DNA of 42,901 nt, taken from an uncultured bacterium. GTDB lineage: Bacteria; Cyanobacteriota; Vampirovibrionia; Gastranaerophilales; Gastranaerophilaceae. The translations under genes and the position numbers were made by a program. Numbering within the stretch: the stretch's first letter is position 1; every line of letters starts with the position of its first letter. Where the stretch lies: contig CACZCH010000018.1 in the NCBI GenBank assembly GCA_902779645.1, positions 1-42,901 of the forward strand, read 5' to 3'. The notes beneath the pieces were generated by a model. That model ran no database searches. It was not told where the DNA came from and worked only from the letters and a program-made list of their open reading frames with translations. This document shows, in pieces, positions 7,053 to 15,285 of this stretch.

Positions 7053-8729
7053 TTGTTTAACACAATGAACAACATTCGCCCGCGCTATCCGCAAACACAG
7101 GGCTATCAAGCAAAACAAAATACGACCGACCAAGACGGTCATAATCAGAATGCCCAAGACCAAAGACAACAGAGACAAGAAGTTGTCGCAAGAGGACGCG
7201 CGGAAGATATTAAAGCTCAACAACCTGTTGAACAGCGTCAAGCAATTTATTCACCGGCTGCTAATGCTTACCCGAGAACAAATTTTCAAAGCCAGCCTCA
7301 AACTTATGCCGTCCAAACTCCGCCAATGATTCGTCATAATCAGCCGAATGCATTGCAATACCAAGCATATCAGCAGAGCGCTTATCAGCCGATAAGCCAG
7401 CCTGTTCCTCAACAGCCTGCTTCTTCTCGCCCTATGAGAAGCAACAAGGTTAATATTGCTCAAATTCTGAAAGATTTCAGAAACACTATGAAAGCAATTG
7501 CTACACCGCCTGAGATTGAAGAACAGGTAAACAAATACTTAGAAACCGTAAATGAACAGGTTCACTCACAGCGTCCACAGGTAAATTTGATTCAAAGCAA
7601 CTTAAAAATTGCAGCATCACTTTTAGATAACTACATCTCAGAAACTTTGAACAAAACTTCTAAAGTAGTTCAAAACTGGTTAGATGCACTGTTTTTACAA
7701 AAAATTGATTACAGCTACAACGAAAATGATGTTAATCCAAGTTTCTTGGTAAAATTCCCTGAAGAAAATAACGCTAAAGAACCCGAGCAAGATAAGGAAG
7801 AAAAAACGGAAGAAACTCCGGTTCAACAAGAAGAGGGAAAAGCCGAAGTTGAATATACTGCTCCGGAAGAAGAAGGAATTGAAATTCAACCCGAAGAACT
7901 AAGTTTGGAAGAAGAATTTACTCAAGCTCAAAAAACAATTTCTCAAAAACCAAATATTACAATTGTACCTCAGGATACAAGACTCAAATCTTTGTTTGTA
8001 GAAGCAAAGAAATATGCATTTAATAACAACCCCAAAAAAGCAATGTCTATGTTCAGAGAAGCTTTTAACAGAGCAACTGAGCTTAATGACAACGAAACCC
8101 AATCGCGTATTTGTTTAGAAATCGGTAAAATTTATGATGATAACGACCATTTTGTTCAGGCGCTTAACAGCTACAACAAGTCATTACAATACACAACCGA
8201 TGTAAATGTAAAATCACGTGCACATTTTTCTATGGCACAAATTTATGATGATGTTAACCAAATTGAACCTGCTTTGAAACACTATTTTACTTCTATTTCT
8301 TATGCAGGAAAATCTGATGATTTAATCGGACAATCTGATTCATTGACAAGAATGGCTAATATTTTTACGGACAAATATGACGAAGAAGCTTTTGAATATT
8401 ATGACACAGCTAAAAAGCTTATTGACCAGACAACAGATGCAACTATGAAAGGATACGTTCTTTCTAATACAGCTGATGCGTGTGTTCAGTTCAGAAAAAA
8501 TGACAAGGCTCTAAAATACTATGCAGAAGCTGTTAAGAACTATGAACAGACAAATTCTAAAGAAGAGATTGCTCAAAACTACAAAGCAGCCGCAGAATTA
8601 ATGATTAGCTTTAACAGCCCGAATAAAGCTAAATCTCTGCTTAAGAAAGCTCTTATAAACTCAGTTAAAACAACCAACGATGATTTAACGGCAGAAATTA
8701 ACATGCTCCTTGCTTCAATTGAAAACTAA
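7053..8729 (+). CDS. TPR protein with a Gln/Pro-rich N-terminus
   Basis: About 558 residues from a TTG start placed 10 nt after AAGGAAGG; an ATG four codons further on (MNNIRPRYP) is possible. Residues 1-135 are low-complexity and Gln/Pro/Asn/Tyr-rich. Residues 135-225 form a helical domain (FRNTMKAIATPPEIEEQ...), followed by a Glu-rich acidic linker (about 240-300). Residues 310-555 carry about six TPR-like helical hairpins (for example AQIYDDVNQIEPALKHY and ALKYYAEAVKNYEQ). No signal peptide or membrane segment is seen. The layout suggests a cytoplasmic scaffold, perhaps cell-surface or motility related, but no partner is evident. I do not recognise a named family. Confidence 0.8.
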   Translation: MFNTMNNIRPRYPQTQGYQAKQNTTDQDGHNQNAQDQRQQRQEVVARGRAEDIKAQQPVEQRQAIYSPAANAYPRTNFQSQPQTYAVQTPPMIRHNQPNALQYQAYQQSAYQPISQPVPQQPASSRPMRSNKVNIAQILKDFRNTMKAIATPPEIEEQVNKYLETVNEQVHSQRPQVNLIQSNLKIAASLLDNYISETLNKTSKVVQNWLDALFLQKIDYSYNENDVNPSFLVKFPEENNAKEPEQDKEEKTEETPVQQEEGKAEVEYTAPEEEGIEIQPEELSLEEEFTQAQKTISQKPNITIVPQDTRLKSLFVEAKKYAFNNNPKKAMSMFREAFNRATELNDNETQSRICLEIGKIYDDNDHFVQALNSYNKSLQYTTDVNVKSRAHFSMAQIYDDVNQIEPALKHYFTSISYAGKSDDLIGQSDSLTRMANIFTDKYDEEAFEYYDTAKKLIDQTTDATMKGYVLSNTADACVQFRKNDKALKYYAEAVKNYEQTNSKEEIAQNYKAAAELMISFNSPNKAKSLLKKALINSVKTTNDDLTAEINMLLASIEN

Positions 8730-8790
8730 CTTATAATAAACTACTCAGCGTAAAATTTTATTGTCGTATAATAATGCAAGTTTTACCTGA

Positions 8791-8829
8791 GATACTTCGC
8801 CATAAATTAATATTTGGCTCAGTATGACA
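8791..8829 (-). repeat. GTCATTCTGAG-type hairpin repeat, copy d
   Basis: The minus strand reads GTCATACTGAGCC, a variable A/T centre, then GGCGAAGTATCTC. It is a diverged member of the family, with matching changes in both stem arms (ATACT/AGTAT instead of ATTCT/AGAAT). It is oriented opposite to the adjacent copy at 8837. Confidence 0.65.
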
Positions 8830-8836
8830 CTATTCA

Positions 8837-8876
8837 GTCATTCTGAGGGATTTTTCAATTTAGCCCGAAGAATCTC
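8837..8876 (+). repeat. GTCATTCTGAG...GAAGAATCTC hairpin repeat, copy b
   Basis: GTCATTCTGAGGG, a variable centre, then GCCCGAAGAATCTC. ATTCT-GA-GGG pairs with CCC-GA-AGAAT across tandem G-A mismatches. It lies between the TPR gene and prmA. Confidence 0.75.
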
Positions 8877-8899
8877 AAATTTTTATTACCCATATTGCA

Positions 8900-8908
8900 T
8901 GATATAAT
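8900..8908 (+). promoter_or_regulatory. Extended -10 promoter of prmA
   Basis: TGATATAAT is an extended -10 box 21 nt before the prmA ATG. AAGGAAG lies between them as the ribosome site. Confidence 0.6.
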
Positions 8909-8929
8909 TATCTAAAAAAGGAAGTTTTT

Positions 8930-10312
8930 ATGGATAATTATTTTGAACTCAAAGTTTCGATTAATCCCGAGATTGAAGATATAGTATCTGATATTTGCTT
9001 TACACATCTTTCTTGCGAGGGTGTTGTTTTGGCTGAAGAAACCTATAAAGACCTTGTTATGACTGCTACAACAGAAGGTACTTTGAGAGTATTTTTGACT
9101 GATATTAAAGAAAACCCGATAGAGATATTAAAAACAGAAAGAGAAATTCTAAAATCCCGCGGATTTACTGATGAAGAACTTGGAAGCTGGGAAGTTACTT
9201 TAGACGAAAAAGAAAATCAAGATTGGTCTAAAAAGTGGAAAGAAAAATGGACCGTAACCCACGTTACTGACAATATTGCCGTTGTACCAAGCTGGCTTAA
9301 TTATGAACCAAAAGAAAACGAAGTTACAATCACTCTTGACCCCGGATGTGCTTTTGGTACTGGTACTCATCAAACAACTCAGCTTTGTATGAAGGCTTTA
9401 GAAAAATACCTGAAAAAGGGTGATTCTGTTGCCGATATCGGAACCGGTTCAGGAATTTTAGCAATATTATCAATGAAGCTCGGCGCATCTTCCGCTTACG
9501 GGTGTGATAACGATGAAACCGTTATCGATGTTGCCAAAGAAAATGCTATAAAAAACGGATTACAAATACAAAACCCTCCCCTTGCGGGAGGGTCGAAATC
9601 TTTGATTTCGGGGTGGGGTGAATTCAATCATAAATATACGCAACAAGCTAAGCAAAATGCAAAAGAACTACGCAATAACGCAACTTTACAAGAAAAAAAA
9701 TTATGGCAGTACTTAAAAAACAGTCAACTCTTGGGATATAAATTTAGACGACAGCAACCGATTAATAACTATATTGTAGATTTTTTCTGTCCTGAATTGA
9801 GACTAATAATAGAACTTGATGGCGGACATCATAATGAGGAAGAAAATATAAATTATGATAAAAAAAGAAGTGAACATCTTGAAAATCAAGGATTAACCGT
9901 AATAAGAGTTTGGAATAATGAAATTGATAATAATATTTATGGTGTAATTGAATATATAAAAAATGAAATGCAAAAACTAATTAAACAGGATAAATGGATT
10001 TACCCCACCCCAACATCAAAGATGTTGACCCTCCCGCAAGGGGAGGGTAACCAACCCCTTGTCTTTGAACTTAATACAGCTGATAAGTTAACAAACAAAT
10101 ACGATTTTGTTTGCGCAAATATTTTACATAATGTTTTATTTGAGATTATGGGTGATTTAAAAAATATTATGAAAGATGATGCTAAGCTTTCTTTGAGCGG
10201 TATTCTTGATGAAAAGAAGGATGTTGTACTTGAGGCAATAAAAAGAGAAAATCTTAAAATTATTGATACAATAACTCAAGATCAGTGGATTTCTTATGTA
10301 GTTACTAAATAG
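8930..10312 (+). CDS. prmA: Ribosomal protein L11 methyltransferase interrupted in frame by a DUF559 nuclease domain
   Basis: 460 residues against about 300 for normal PrmA, which trimethylates ribosomal protein L11 with SAM. Residues 1-214 are PrmA-like (WSKKWKEKW, LDPGCAFGTGTHQTT, SAM loop VADIGTGSGILAI near 168, acidic GCDNDETV). PrmA resumes at about residue 376 (PLVFELNTADKL..., then the CANILHNVL motif IV) and runs to a normal end. The roughly 158 residues between are foreign: a DUF559/Vsr-like PD-(D/E)XK domain (TLQEKKLWQYLKNSQ, KFRRQQPINNYIVDFFC, LIIELDGGHH, YDKKRSEHLE, VIRVWNNEI) flanked by peptides read from GC-rich inverted repeats. The frame is open throughout, with no internal stop. 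No intein motifs are seen, so the fused protein may be made intact. Whether the methyltransferase still works is unknown; the loop is inserted between Rossmann strands. Confidence 0.9.
   Translation: MDNYFELKVSINPEIEDIVSDICFTHLSCEGVVLAEETYKDLVMTATTEGTLRVFLTDIKENPIEILKTEREILKSRGFTDEELGSWEVTLDEKENQDWSKKWKEKWTVTHVTDNIAVVPSWLNYEPKENEVTITLDPGCAFGTGTHQTTQLCMKALEKYLKKGDSVADIGTGSGILAILSMKLGASSAYGCDNDETVIDVAKENAIKNGLQIQNPPLAGGSKSLISGWGEFNHKYTQQAKQNAKELRNNATLQEKKLWQYLKNSQLLGYKFRRQQPINNYIVDFFCPELRLIIELDGGHHNEEENINYDKKRSEHLENQGLTVIRVWNNEIDNNIYGVIEYIKNEMQKLIKQDKWIYPTPTSKMLTLPQGEGNQPLVFELNTADKLTNKYDFVCANILHNVLFEIMGDLKNIMKDDAKLSLSGILDEKKDVVLEAIKRENLKIIDTITQDQWISYVVTK
9574..9619 (+). repeat. Left terminal inverted repeat of the prmA insertion
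   Basis: Hairpin CCCTCCC-CTTGC-GGGAGGG, then TC, then hairpin GAAATC-TTT-GATTTC, then GGGGTGGGGT. It pairs with 10002-10047, where the second stem is AACATC/GATGTT. Both base-pair changes are compensated. Confidence 0.9.
10002..10047 (-). repeat. Right terminal inverted repeat of the prmA insertion
   Basis: Reverse complement of the left end at 42 of 46 positions. The four differences are two compensated pairs in the TTT-loop hairpin. Confidence 0.9.
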
Positions 10313-10354
10313 TAATGAGGTTGGCTTGCATTTTAATGCGCGTACATATTCAAT

Positions 10355-10387
10355 AAAAAAGAACGACTTTTAAAGTCGTTCTTTTTA
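10355..10387. terminator. Bidirectional terminator between prmA and ftsZ
   Basis: AAAAAGAACGACTTT and AAAGTCGTTCTTTTT form a hairpin with T tracts on both strands, between the convergent prmA and ftsZ genes. Confidence 0.85.
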
Positions 10388-10405
10388 TATATCTTAGTTT
10401 CCTTT

Positions 10406-11650
10406 TTACTTTCTTAAGAAATCAGGAATTTGAATATCTATGCTTGGGCCAAATCCGCTTGTGCTTGCAGGTTTTGCAGGCTGAGCATTATTGAATGCAC
10501 CTGAGAAAAAGTCTACTGCACTAATTGAACGGCCTTCAGCTTTTTCCATAGTCGGCATTTGTGATTTAAGCTCAAATCCTGTTGCAATAACAGTAATTTG
10601 GATTTCGCCTTGAATATTGTCATCAACAACAGCACCGATAATAACTTTTGCATCATCTAATACTGCATCATTAATAATATTTGTAGCATCAGTAACTTCG
10701 TGAAGTGTCATATCAGGTCCGCCTGTGATATTTACGATAACACCGCTTGCACCGTTGATTGAAGTTTCAAGAAGTTGAGAGTTAATAGCAATCTTAGCTG
10801 CTTCGATAGCTCTTCCTTCACCTGAACCACGGCCTATACCCATCAATGCTGAACCTGACGCAGCCATTACAGATTTAACGTCAGCAAAGTCAACGTTGAT
10901 TAAGCCAGGGATTGTGATGATATCAGAGATACCTTGAACACCTCTCATAAGAACTTCATCAACAACAACAAATGATTCAACAAGACCTACACGTCTGTCT
11001 ACAACATCAAGAAGTTTGTCGTTTGGTATAACAATTAAAGCATCTACTGATTCTTTAAGTTTTTCTAAACCTTGAAGAGCTTGATTTTGTCTTCTCTTAC
11101 CTTCGAAAGAGAAAGGCTTAGTAACAACACCAATAGTTAAAATACCCAAATCTTTAGCAATTTTAGCAACGATAGGAGCAGCACCTGTACCTGTACCACC
11201 GCCCATACCGGCTGTTACGAATACCATATCAGCACCTTCAATAGCTGATGTGATTTCTTGTTGCGCTTCTTCAGCAGCCTTTTCACCAACTTGAGGTTCA
11301 CCGCCGGCACCAAGTCCGTTTGTTAATTTTGCACCAAGTTGAATTCTGTTTTTGCAAGTTGATGTATTCAAGATTTGCAAATCTGTATTCATTAACCAGA
11401 ATTCTACACCGGTTAAACCGTTTTTAATCATTCTGTTAACTGCGTTTCCGCCGCCGCCGCCAACACCGATAACTTTAATCTTAGCTGGTCCGCCTGAAGA
11501 CGATGCAGTTGTTATATTATCTGACGATTTAATACTAGCAGGTTCGTAAGCAGATTGAGACGGCTGGCTGTAACCACCATTACTGCTTGTATTATTTGCT
11601 CCCGCATTAACGTCATTTCTTCCAAAAATATCCGGTCCTAAATTGTCCAC
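10406..11650 (-). CDS. ftsZ: Cell division protein FtsZ
   Basis: 414-residue tubulin-like GTPase that forms the division ring. The N-terminal extension (about 55 residues, Ser/Asn-rich) is typical of cyanobacterial-type FtsZ. The GTPase core begins at [18 protein letters not shown]; the tubulin signature GGGTGTG is at 150-156 and the T7 loop NVDFAD at 252-257. The C-terminal tail IQIPDFLRK is the conserved peptide that binds membrane anchors. The start is GTG, 6 nt after GAGGAA. A TATAAT box at 11687-11692 lies about 36 nt upstream. The gene is monocistronic with its own terminator; no ftsA or ftsQ is adjacent, as in cyanobacteria. Confidence 0.97.
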   Translation of the reverse strand: MDNLGPDIFGRNDVNAGANNTSSNGGYSQPSQSAYEPASIKSSDNITTASSSGGPAKIKVIGVGGGGGNAVNRMIKNGLTGVEFWLMNTDLQILNTSTCKNRIQLGAKLTNGLGAGGEPQVGEKAAEEAQQEITSAIEGADMVFVTAGMGGGTGTGAAPIVAKIAKDLGILTIGVVTKPFSFEGKRRQNQALQGLEKLKESVDALIVIPNDKLLDVVDRRVGLVESFVVVDEVLMRGVQGISDIITIPGLINVDFADVKSVMAASGSALMGIGRGSGEGRAIEAAKIAINSQLLETSINGASGVIVNITGGPDMTLHEVTDATNIINDAVLDDAKVIIGAVVDDNIQGEIQITVIATGFELKSQMPTMEKAEGRSISAVDFFSGAFNNAQPAKPASTSGFGPSIDIQIPDFLRK

Positions 11651-11686
11651 GTTTATTCCTCTTTTTCTAATTTCCTATACTATACC

Positions 11687-11692
11687 ATTATA
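11687..11692 (-). promoter_or_regulatory. Putative -10 box of ftsZ
   Basis: TATAAT on the minus strand gives a leader of about 30 nt containing the GAGGAA ribosome site. The -35 region is poorly matched. Confidence 0.45.
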
Positions 11693-11776
11693 GTAACATA
11701 CTATTTTAAAGAGAATCAAATGTAAAGTTTTTGGGTTAGTAAATGTTAATATAAATTAACATGTCGCCGAAAATAT

Positions 11777-12634
11777 CTAAACAGTTTCTTTTGCGCTTTG
11801 CCATGTAATCATAGCCTGATAAGAACTTCGAACAAGTGGTGATATTTGGTAGTTTTTTATACCAATTTTTTTGGCAATTTGTTTCAAAATTTCAAATTCT
11901 TCCAACGTATAATATTTTGAAACTTCCAAATGTGCTTTTGAAGGCTGAATATATTGCCCAATAGTAATTATATCAACACCTGCATCTTTTAAATCTAACA
12001 GGGTTTCTTCAATTTCTTCAAAACTTTCACCCAAACCGACCATTAATCCTGATTTTGTAATTATGTCGGAATTTTCTTTTATATATCTTAGAGTGTTTAT
12101 TGATAAATCATAATTTCCTTGAGGTCTTGCCGTTTTAAAAAGAGATTTTACCGTTTCAATATTGTGATTAAAAACATCAGGATGAGCTTTAATAATTGTA
12201 TTAAGACAATGTTGTCCCTGACGAAAATCGGGAGTTAAGATTTCTATTTTTGAATTACATATTTTTCTAATCTCGTCTATACAATTTTTAAAATGTTCTG
12301 CACCGCCATCAGGTAAATCATCACGAGTTACTGAAGTTATAACAGCATATTTTAATCCGAGTTCCTTTACAGCTTCAGCTATATGCTTTGGTTCATTCAA
12401 ATCCAAAGGCTCAGGCTTTGCAGTCATAATATTACAATATCTGCAATTTCTTGTACAAACGTTTCCCATAATCAAAAAAGTGGCAGTATTATTTGCATAA
12501 CACTCACTTTTATTAGGACATCTTGCACCTTCACAAACAGTATTAAGACACTTTTCTTTTAATATTTTTCTTACTGTCTTTGTTTTTTCGGTATCAATAA
12601 TAGGTCTTTTTAAATATTCAGGTAATCTTGGCAA
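11777..12634 (-). CDS. lipA: Lipoyl synthase LipA
   Basis: 285-residue radical-SAM enzyme that inserts two sulfurs into octanoyl groups on lipoyl domains. The auxiliary 4Fe-4S ligands are C34, C39 and C45 (CxxxxCxxxxxC). The radical-SAM ligands are C60, C64 and C67 (CTRNCRYC). The C-terminal VRSSYQA Ser that ligates the auxiliary cluster is present near residue 270. The start is TTG, 15 nt after the accA stop, with GGGGAT upstream; the nearby ATG is out of frame. It is the last gene of accD-accA-lipA, linking fatty-acid initiation with lipoate assembly. Confidence 0.95.
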   Translation of the reverse strand: MPRLPEYLKRPIIDTEKTKTVRKILKEKCLNTVCEGARCPNKSECYANNTATFLIMGNVCTRNCRYCNIMTAKPEPLDLNEPKHIAEAVKELGLKYAVITSVTRDDLPDGGAEHFKNCIDEIRKICNSKIEILTPDFRQGQHCLNTIIKAHPDVFNHNIETVKSLFKTARPQGNYDLSINTLRYIKENSDIITKSGLMVGLGESFEEIEETLLDLKDAGVDIITIGQYIQPSKAHLEVSKYYTLEEFEILKQIAKKIGIKNYQISPLVRSSYQAMITWQSAKETV

Positions 12635-12649
12635 CTACTACTATCCCCA

Positions 12650-13606
12650 TTAACCTTCTATAAATTTTCCCATTTTTCTGAATTTTTCATATCTTTGAGC
12701 TCTAAGCTCATCAGGGCTCATTTTAGAAAGAGTTTCAAGAGCTTTCTTAATATAAGTTTTCATAGATTTTGCTGTTTCACTGTGGTCAGTATGAGCACCG
12801 CCCAATGGTTCAGGTATTTCTTCATCTATAATACCTAGTTCCAGTAAATCTTTTGAAGTGATTTTCAAAGCTTCCGCTGCATTTGCAAATTTTGCAGAAT
12901 CACGCCATAGAATAGAAGCACAACCTTCCGGTGAAATTACTGTATAATAAGCGTGTTCAAGCATCATAACACTGTTTGATACAGCTAAGCCCAAAGCCCC
13001 GCCGCTGCAGCCTTCACCTGAAATTATTGAAACTATCGGAACAGAAAGTTTTGACATTTCTCTGAGATTCATTGCTATTGCAGCACCTTGACCTGTTTCT
13101 TCAGCTTTTATCCCCGGATAAGCCCCAGGAGTATCGATTATTGTTACAATCGGCATTTTGAATTTGTTTGCGTGTTTAAACAGTCTTAATGCTTTTCTGT
13201 AACCTTGAGGCTGAGGCATGCCGAAATTGTATTCAAGATTTTCTTTTGTACTTTTACCTTTTTGAATACCAATTATCATAATCGGTTTACCGTCAAATTT
13301 AGCAATTCCGCCGATAATAGCTCTGTCATCCATTCCTTCTCTGTCACCGTGAAGTTCAATAAAATCTTCACACATAAGATTTACATAGTCCAAAAATTTC
13401 GGTCTGTCAGAATGTCTTGCGATTTGTAGTTTTTGTGAAGGTTTCAATGTTGAATACAACTCCTTTTTCTTATCTTCCGCTTGTTTTTCGAATAATTCTA
13501 TTTGGTCTTCCAAATCTAATCCCGAATTTTCGCTTAATGTTCTTAATTCTTCTATTTTATTTTGTATATCTATGATTGGTTTTTCAAAATCTAATACTGT
13601 TGCCAT
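12650..13606 (-). CDS. accA: Acetyl-CoA carboxylase carboxyltransferase subunit alpha
   Basis: 318 residues, the usual AccA length. It catalyses, with AccD, the transfer of carboxyl from biotin to acetyl-CoA to make malonyl-CoA. Visible are the helical N-terminal region (LDFEKPIIDIQNKIEELR), the crotonase-like core (HGDREGMDDRAIIGGIAKF, TPGAYPGIKAEETGQG, SGEGCSGGALG) and the conserved EGCASILW. It starts 15 nt after accD, with AAGGGG before the ATG. Confidence 0.97.
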   Translation of the reverse strand: MATVLDFEKPIIDIQNKIEELRTLSENSGLDLEDQIELFEKQAEDKKKELYSTLKPSQKLQIARHSDRPKFLDYVNLMCEDFIELHGDREGMDDRAIIGGIAKFDGKPIMIIGIQKGKSTKENLEYNFGMPQPQGYRKALRLFKHANKFKMPIVTIIDTPGAYPGIKAEETGQGAAIAMNLREMSKLSVPIVSIISGEGCSGGALGLAVSNSVMMLEHAYYTVISPEGCASILWRDSAKFANAAEALKITSKDLLELGIIDEEIPEPLGGAHTDHSETAKSMKTYIKKALETLSKMSPDELRAQRYEKFRKMGKFIEG

Positions 13607-13621
13607 ATTATATTTGCCCCT

Positions 13622-14488
13622 TTAAACCTCATGCATTTCTAATATATTTGCCAGTGTTTTTCTTAAATTTTTTCTTTTAGAAACAATATCTACTTGACCG
13701 TATTTCAGTAAGTACTCTGCTGTTTGGAAATCTTCAGGAAGTTTTTGTCTTATTGTTTGTTCAATAACTCTTCTTCCTGCAAAACCTATTCTTGCTCCTT
13801 GTTCTGCAATAATAATATCGCCTAAAGTACCAAAACTAGCTGTTATACCGCCGAAAGTCGGCTCTGTTAATAAGTTTATATATAAAATACCTGCCTCATC
13901 CAATTTTCCGCAGGCACAAGAAGTTTTTGCCATCTGCATAAGAGATAAAGCGCTTTCTTGCATTCTTGCCCCGCCTGATGAAGTTACTGCAAGCATAGGA
14001 ATTTTAAGCTCGAGAGCTTTTTCCATTATGCGTGTTACTTTTTCTCCTACTACACTCCCCATAGAACCGCCCATGAATTCAAAATCCATAACTGCAAGCG
14101 CAATTTTATGACCGCATATTTCTGCGGTACCAGTAATTACTGCTTCATCTAAACCTGTTTTTTCATGAGCTTTTTTAAGTCTGTTAGCATAAGATTCCGT
14201 ATCGACAAAATTTAGCGGATCTGTTGGTAAAACATTTTTAAACATTTCCACAAAAGAATCTTCATCAACGAGCTGTCTTATTCTTTTTCTTGCATTTATT
14301 TTATAGTGGTAATCACAGTACGGACATACCATCATATTATCTTCCAAATCTGTTTTCAGAAGCTGAGTTTCACAATGAACACATTTTGTCCAAAGTTCAG
14401 GCGCATCATTTTCTACACCTTTAATTTCTTTAGCTCTGCGTTCTATTTGAGCTTCTTTACGTTTTTCAAACCATTCTTGTATACTCAT
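13622..14488 (-). CDS. accD: Acetyl-CoA carboxylase carboxyltransferase subunit beta
   Basis: 288 residues. The N-terminal zinc ribbon has C36-x2-C39 and C55-x2-C58. The carboxyltransferase core has GGSMGSVVGEKVTRIME, SSGGARMQE and ASFGTLGDIIIAEQGARIGFAGRRVIEQT. It is the first gene of the accD-accA-lipA operon. No convincing Shine-Dalgarno sequence precedes the ATG. AccB and AccC are not in this window. Confidence 0.97.
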   Translation of the reverse strand: MSIQEWFEKRKEAQIERRAKEIKGVENDAPELWTKCVHCETQLLKTDLEDNMMVCPYCDYHYKINARKRIRQLVDEDSFVEMFKNVLPTDPLNFVDTESYANRLKKAHEKTGLDEAVITGTAEICGHKIALAVMDFEFMGGSMGSVVGEKVTRIMEKALELKIPMLAVTSSGGARMQESALSLMQMAKTSCACGKLDEAGILYINLLTEPTFGGITASFGTLGDIIIAEQGARIGFAGRRVIEQTIRQKLPEDFQTAEYLLKYGQVDIVSKRKNLRKTLANILEMHEV

Positions 14489-14644
14489 ATATAATTTCAG
14501 CTAAATGCTGCCCTTTTCTCTATTTTAGTGTTATCAAGATAATATACTTATCTCTGCACTTTAACATTCTACACCAAACATATAAAAATAACCCCTGTCG
14601 TTACAATTCGTAAAATAATTACTATTATGGCAAATTAAATTTTT

Positions 14645-15283
14645 ATGAGCTTTAATAAAAATATGAAGATTCAATCTGTAATAAAAGCAATACCTTTAAT
14701 AGTTCTTCCTCTTTTATCGGTAAATTCATCACAAATTTTTGCTCGAACACCGCAAAAAGTCGTGACAGATTCTTTTGAGCGTTCAATTACACCGCAAGGA
14801 GTTAAAAATCCGAATGCTTTATTAAAAGCACCAAGCCCTGATATTATAATTGCCGGAGTAAAGAAAAAAGCAGGTATTGTTGTTGATATAAGTACAAATA
14901 TTCTATACAGATACGATAAAGACGGAAATCCTATTAATGCATATTTGATTGCAAGCGGTAAGAAAAGTACACCAACTAATAAAGGAGTAAGAATAGTAAC
15001 TCATAAAGAAAATTTTCCTTACAGAGGAGCACCAAGAAATTCTAAAAGAAGAAGAGCGCCAAGAGATTACGGTCCCATGATTATTTGTCTAAACAAAATT
15101 GACACTAAAACAGGCGAACAATCTTCAACAGGTGAATTTATTCACGGATGCAGAAGCTATGAAGACACTTTTAATAAAGTTCCGGGCAGATATGTTTCAC
15201 ACGGCTGTATGAGAATGGATAATAATGTAATTAAAGAATTGGCACCTCAGGTTGAAAAAGGCGAAATAGTTATTATTAAATAA
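14645..15283 (+). CDS. L,D-transpeptidase (YkuD domain), exported
   Basis: 212 residues. The N-terminal hydrophobic segment (about residues 11-34, ending SQIFA) looks like a signal peptide. The YkuD domain from about residue 75 ends in the catalytic pattern H167-G-C...S185-H-G-C188-M-R-M, with C188 as the nucleophile. It probably makes 3-3 cross-links in peptidoglycan or anchors envelope proteins. A basic patch (KRRRAPRD) precedes the active site. There is no ribosome site; a TATTAT box lies 16 nt before the ATG, so the leader is very short. Confidence 0.88.
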   Translation: MSFNKNMKIQSVIKAIPLIVLPLLSVNSSQIFARTPQKVVTDSFERSITPQGVKNPNALLKAPSPDIIIAGVKKKAGIVVDISTNILYRYDKDGNPINAYLIASGKKSTPTNKGVRIVTHKENFPYRGAPRNSKRRRAPRDYGPMIICLNKIDTKTGEQSSTGEFIHGCRSYEDTFNKVPGRYVSHGCMRMDNNVIKELAPQVEKGEIVIIK

Positions 15284-15285
15284 TT

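Larger units (their letters stand above)
9573..10048 (+). mobile_element. DUF559-coding element with structured terminal inverted repeats, inside prmA
   Basis: The core is 474 bp (9574-10047, exactly 158 codons), bounded by 46-bp inverted repeats at 9574-9619 and 10002-10047 that differ at four positions. Each end has a hairpin CCCTCCC/GGGAGGG, a second small hairpin with TTT loop, and GGGGTGGGG. The element encodes a full-length DUF559 nuclease-like domain (about 115 residues) without an in-frame ATG of its own, so it is translated as part of the host gene. A solo relative of the ends lies at 1611-1648. Confidence 0.85.

Noticed and set aside
9573-10048. Intein inside PrmA
   Set aside because: No intein block A Cys/Ser start, no C-terminal His-Asn, and the inserted domain is DUF559-like between nucleotide inverted repeats. 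An in-frame insertion is a better reading.
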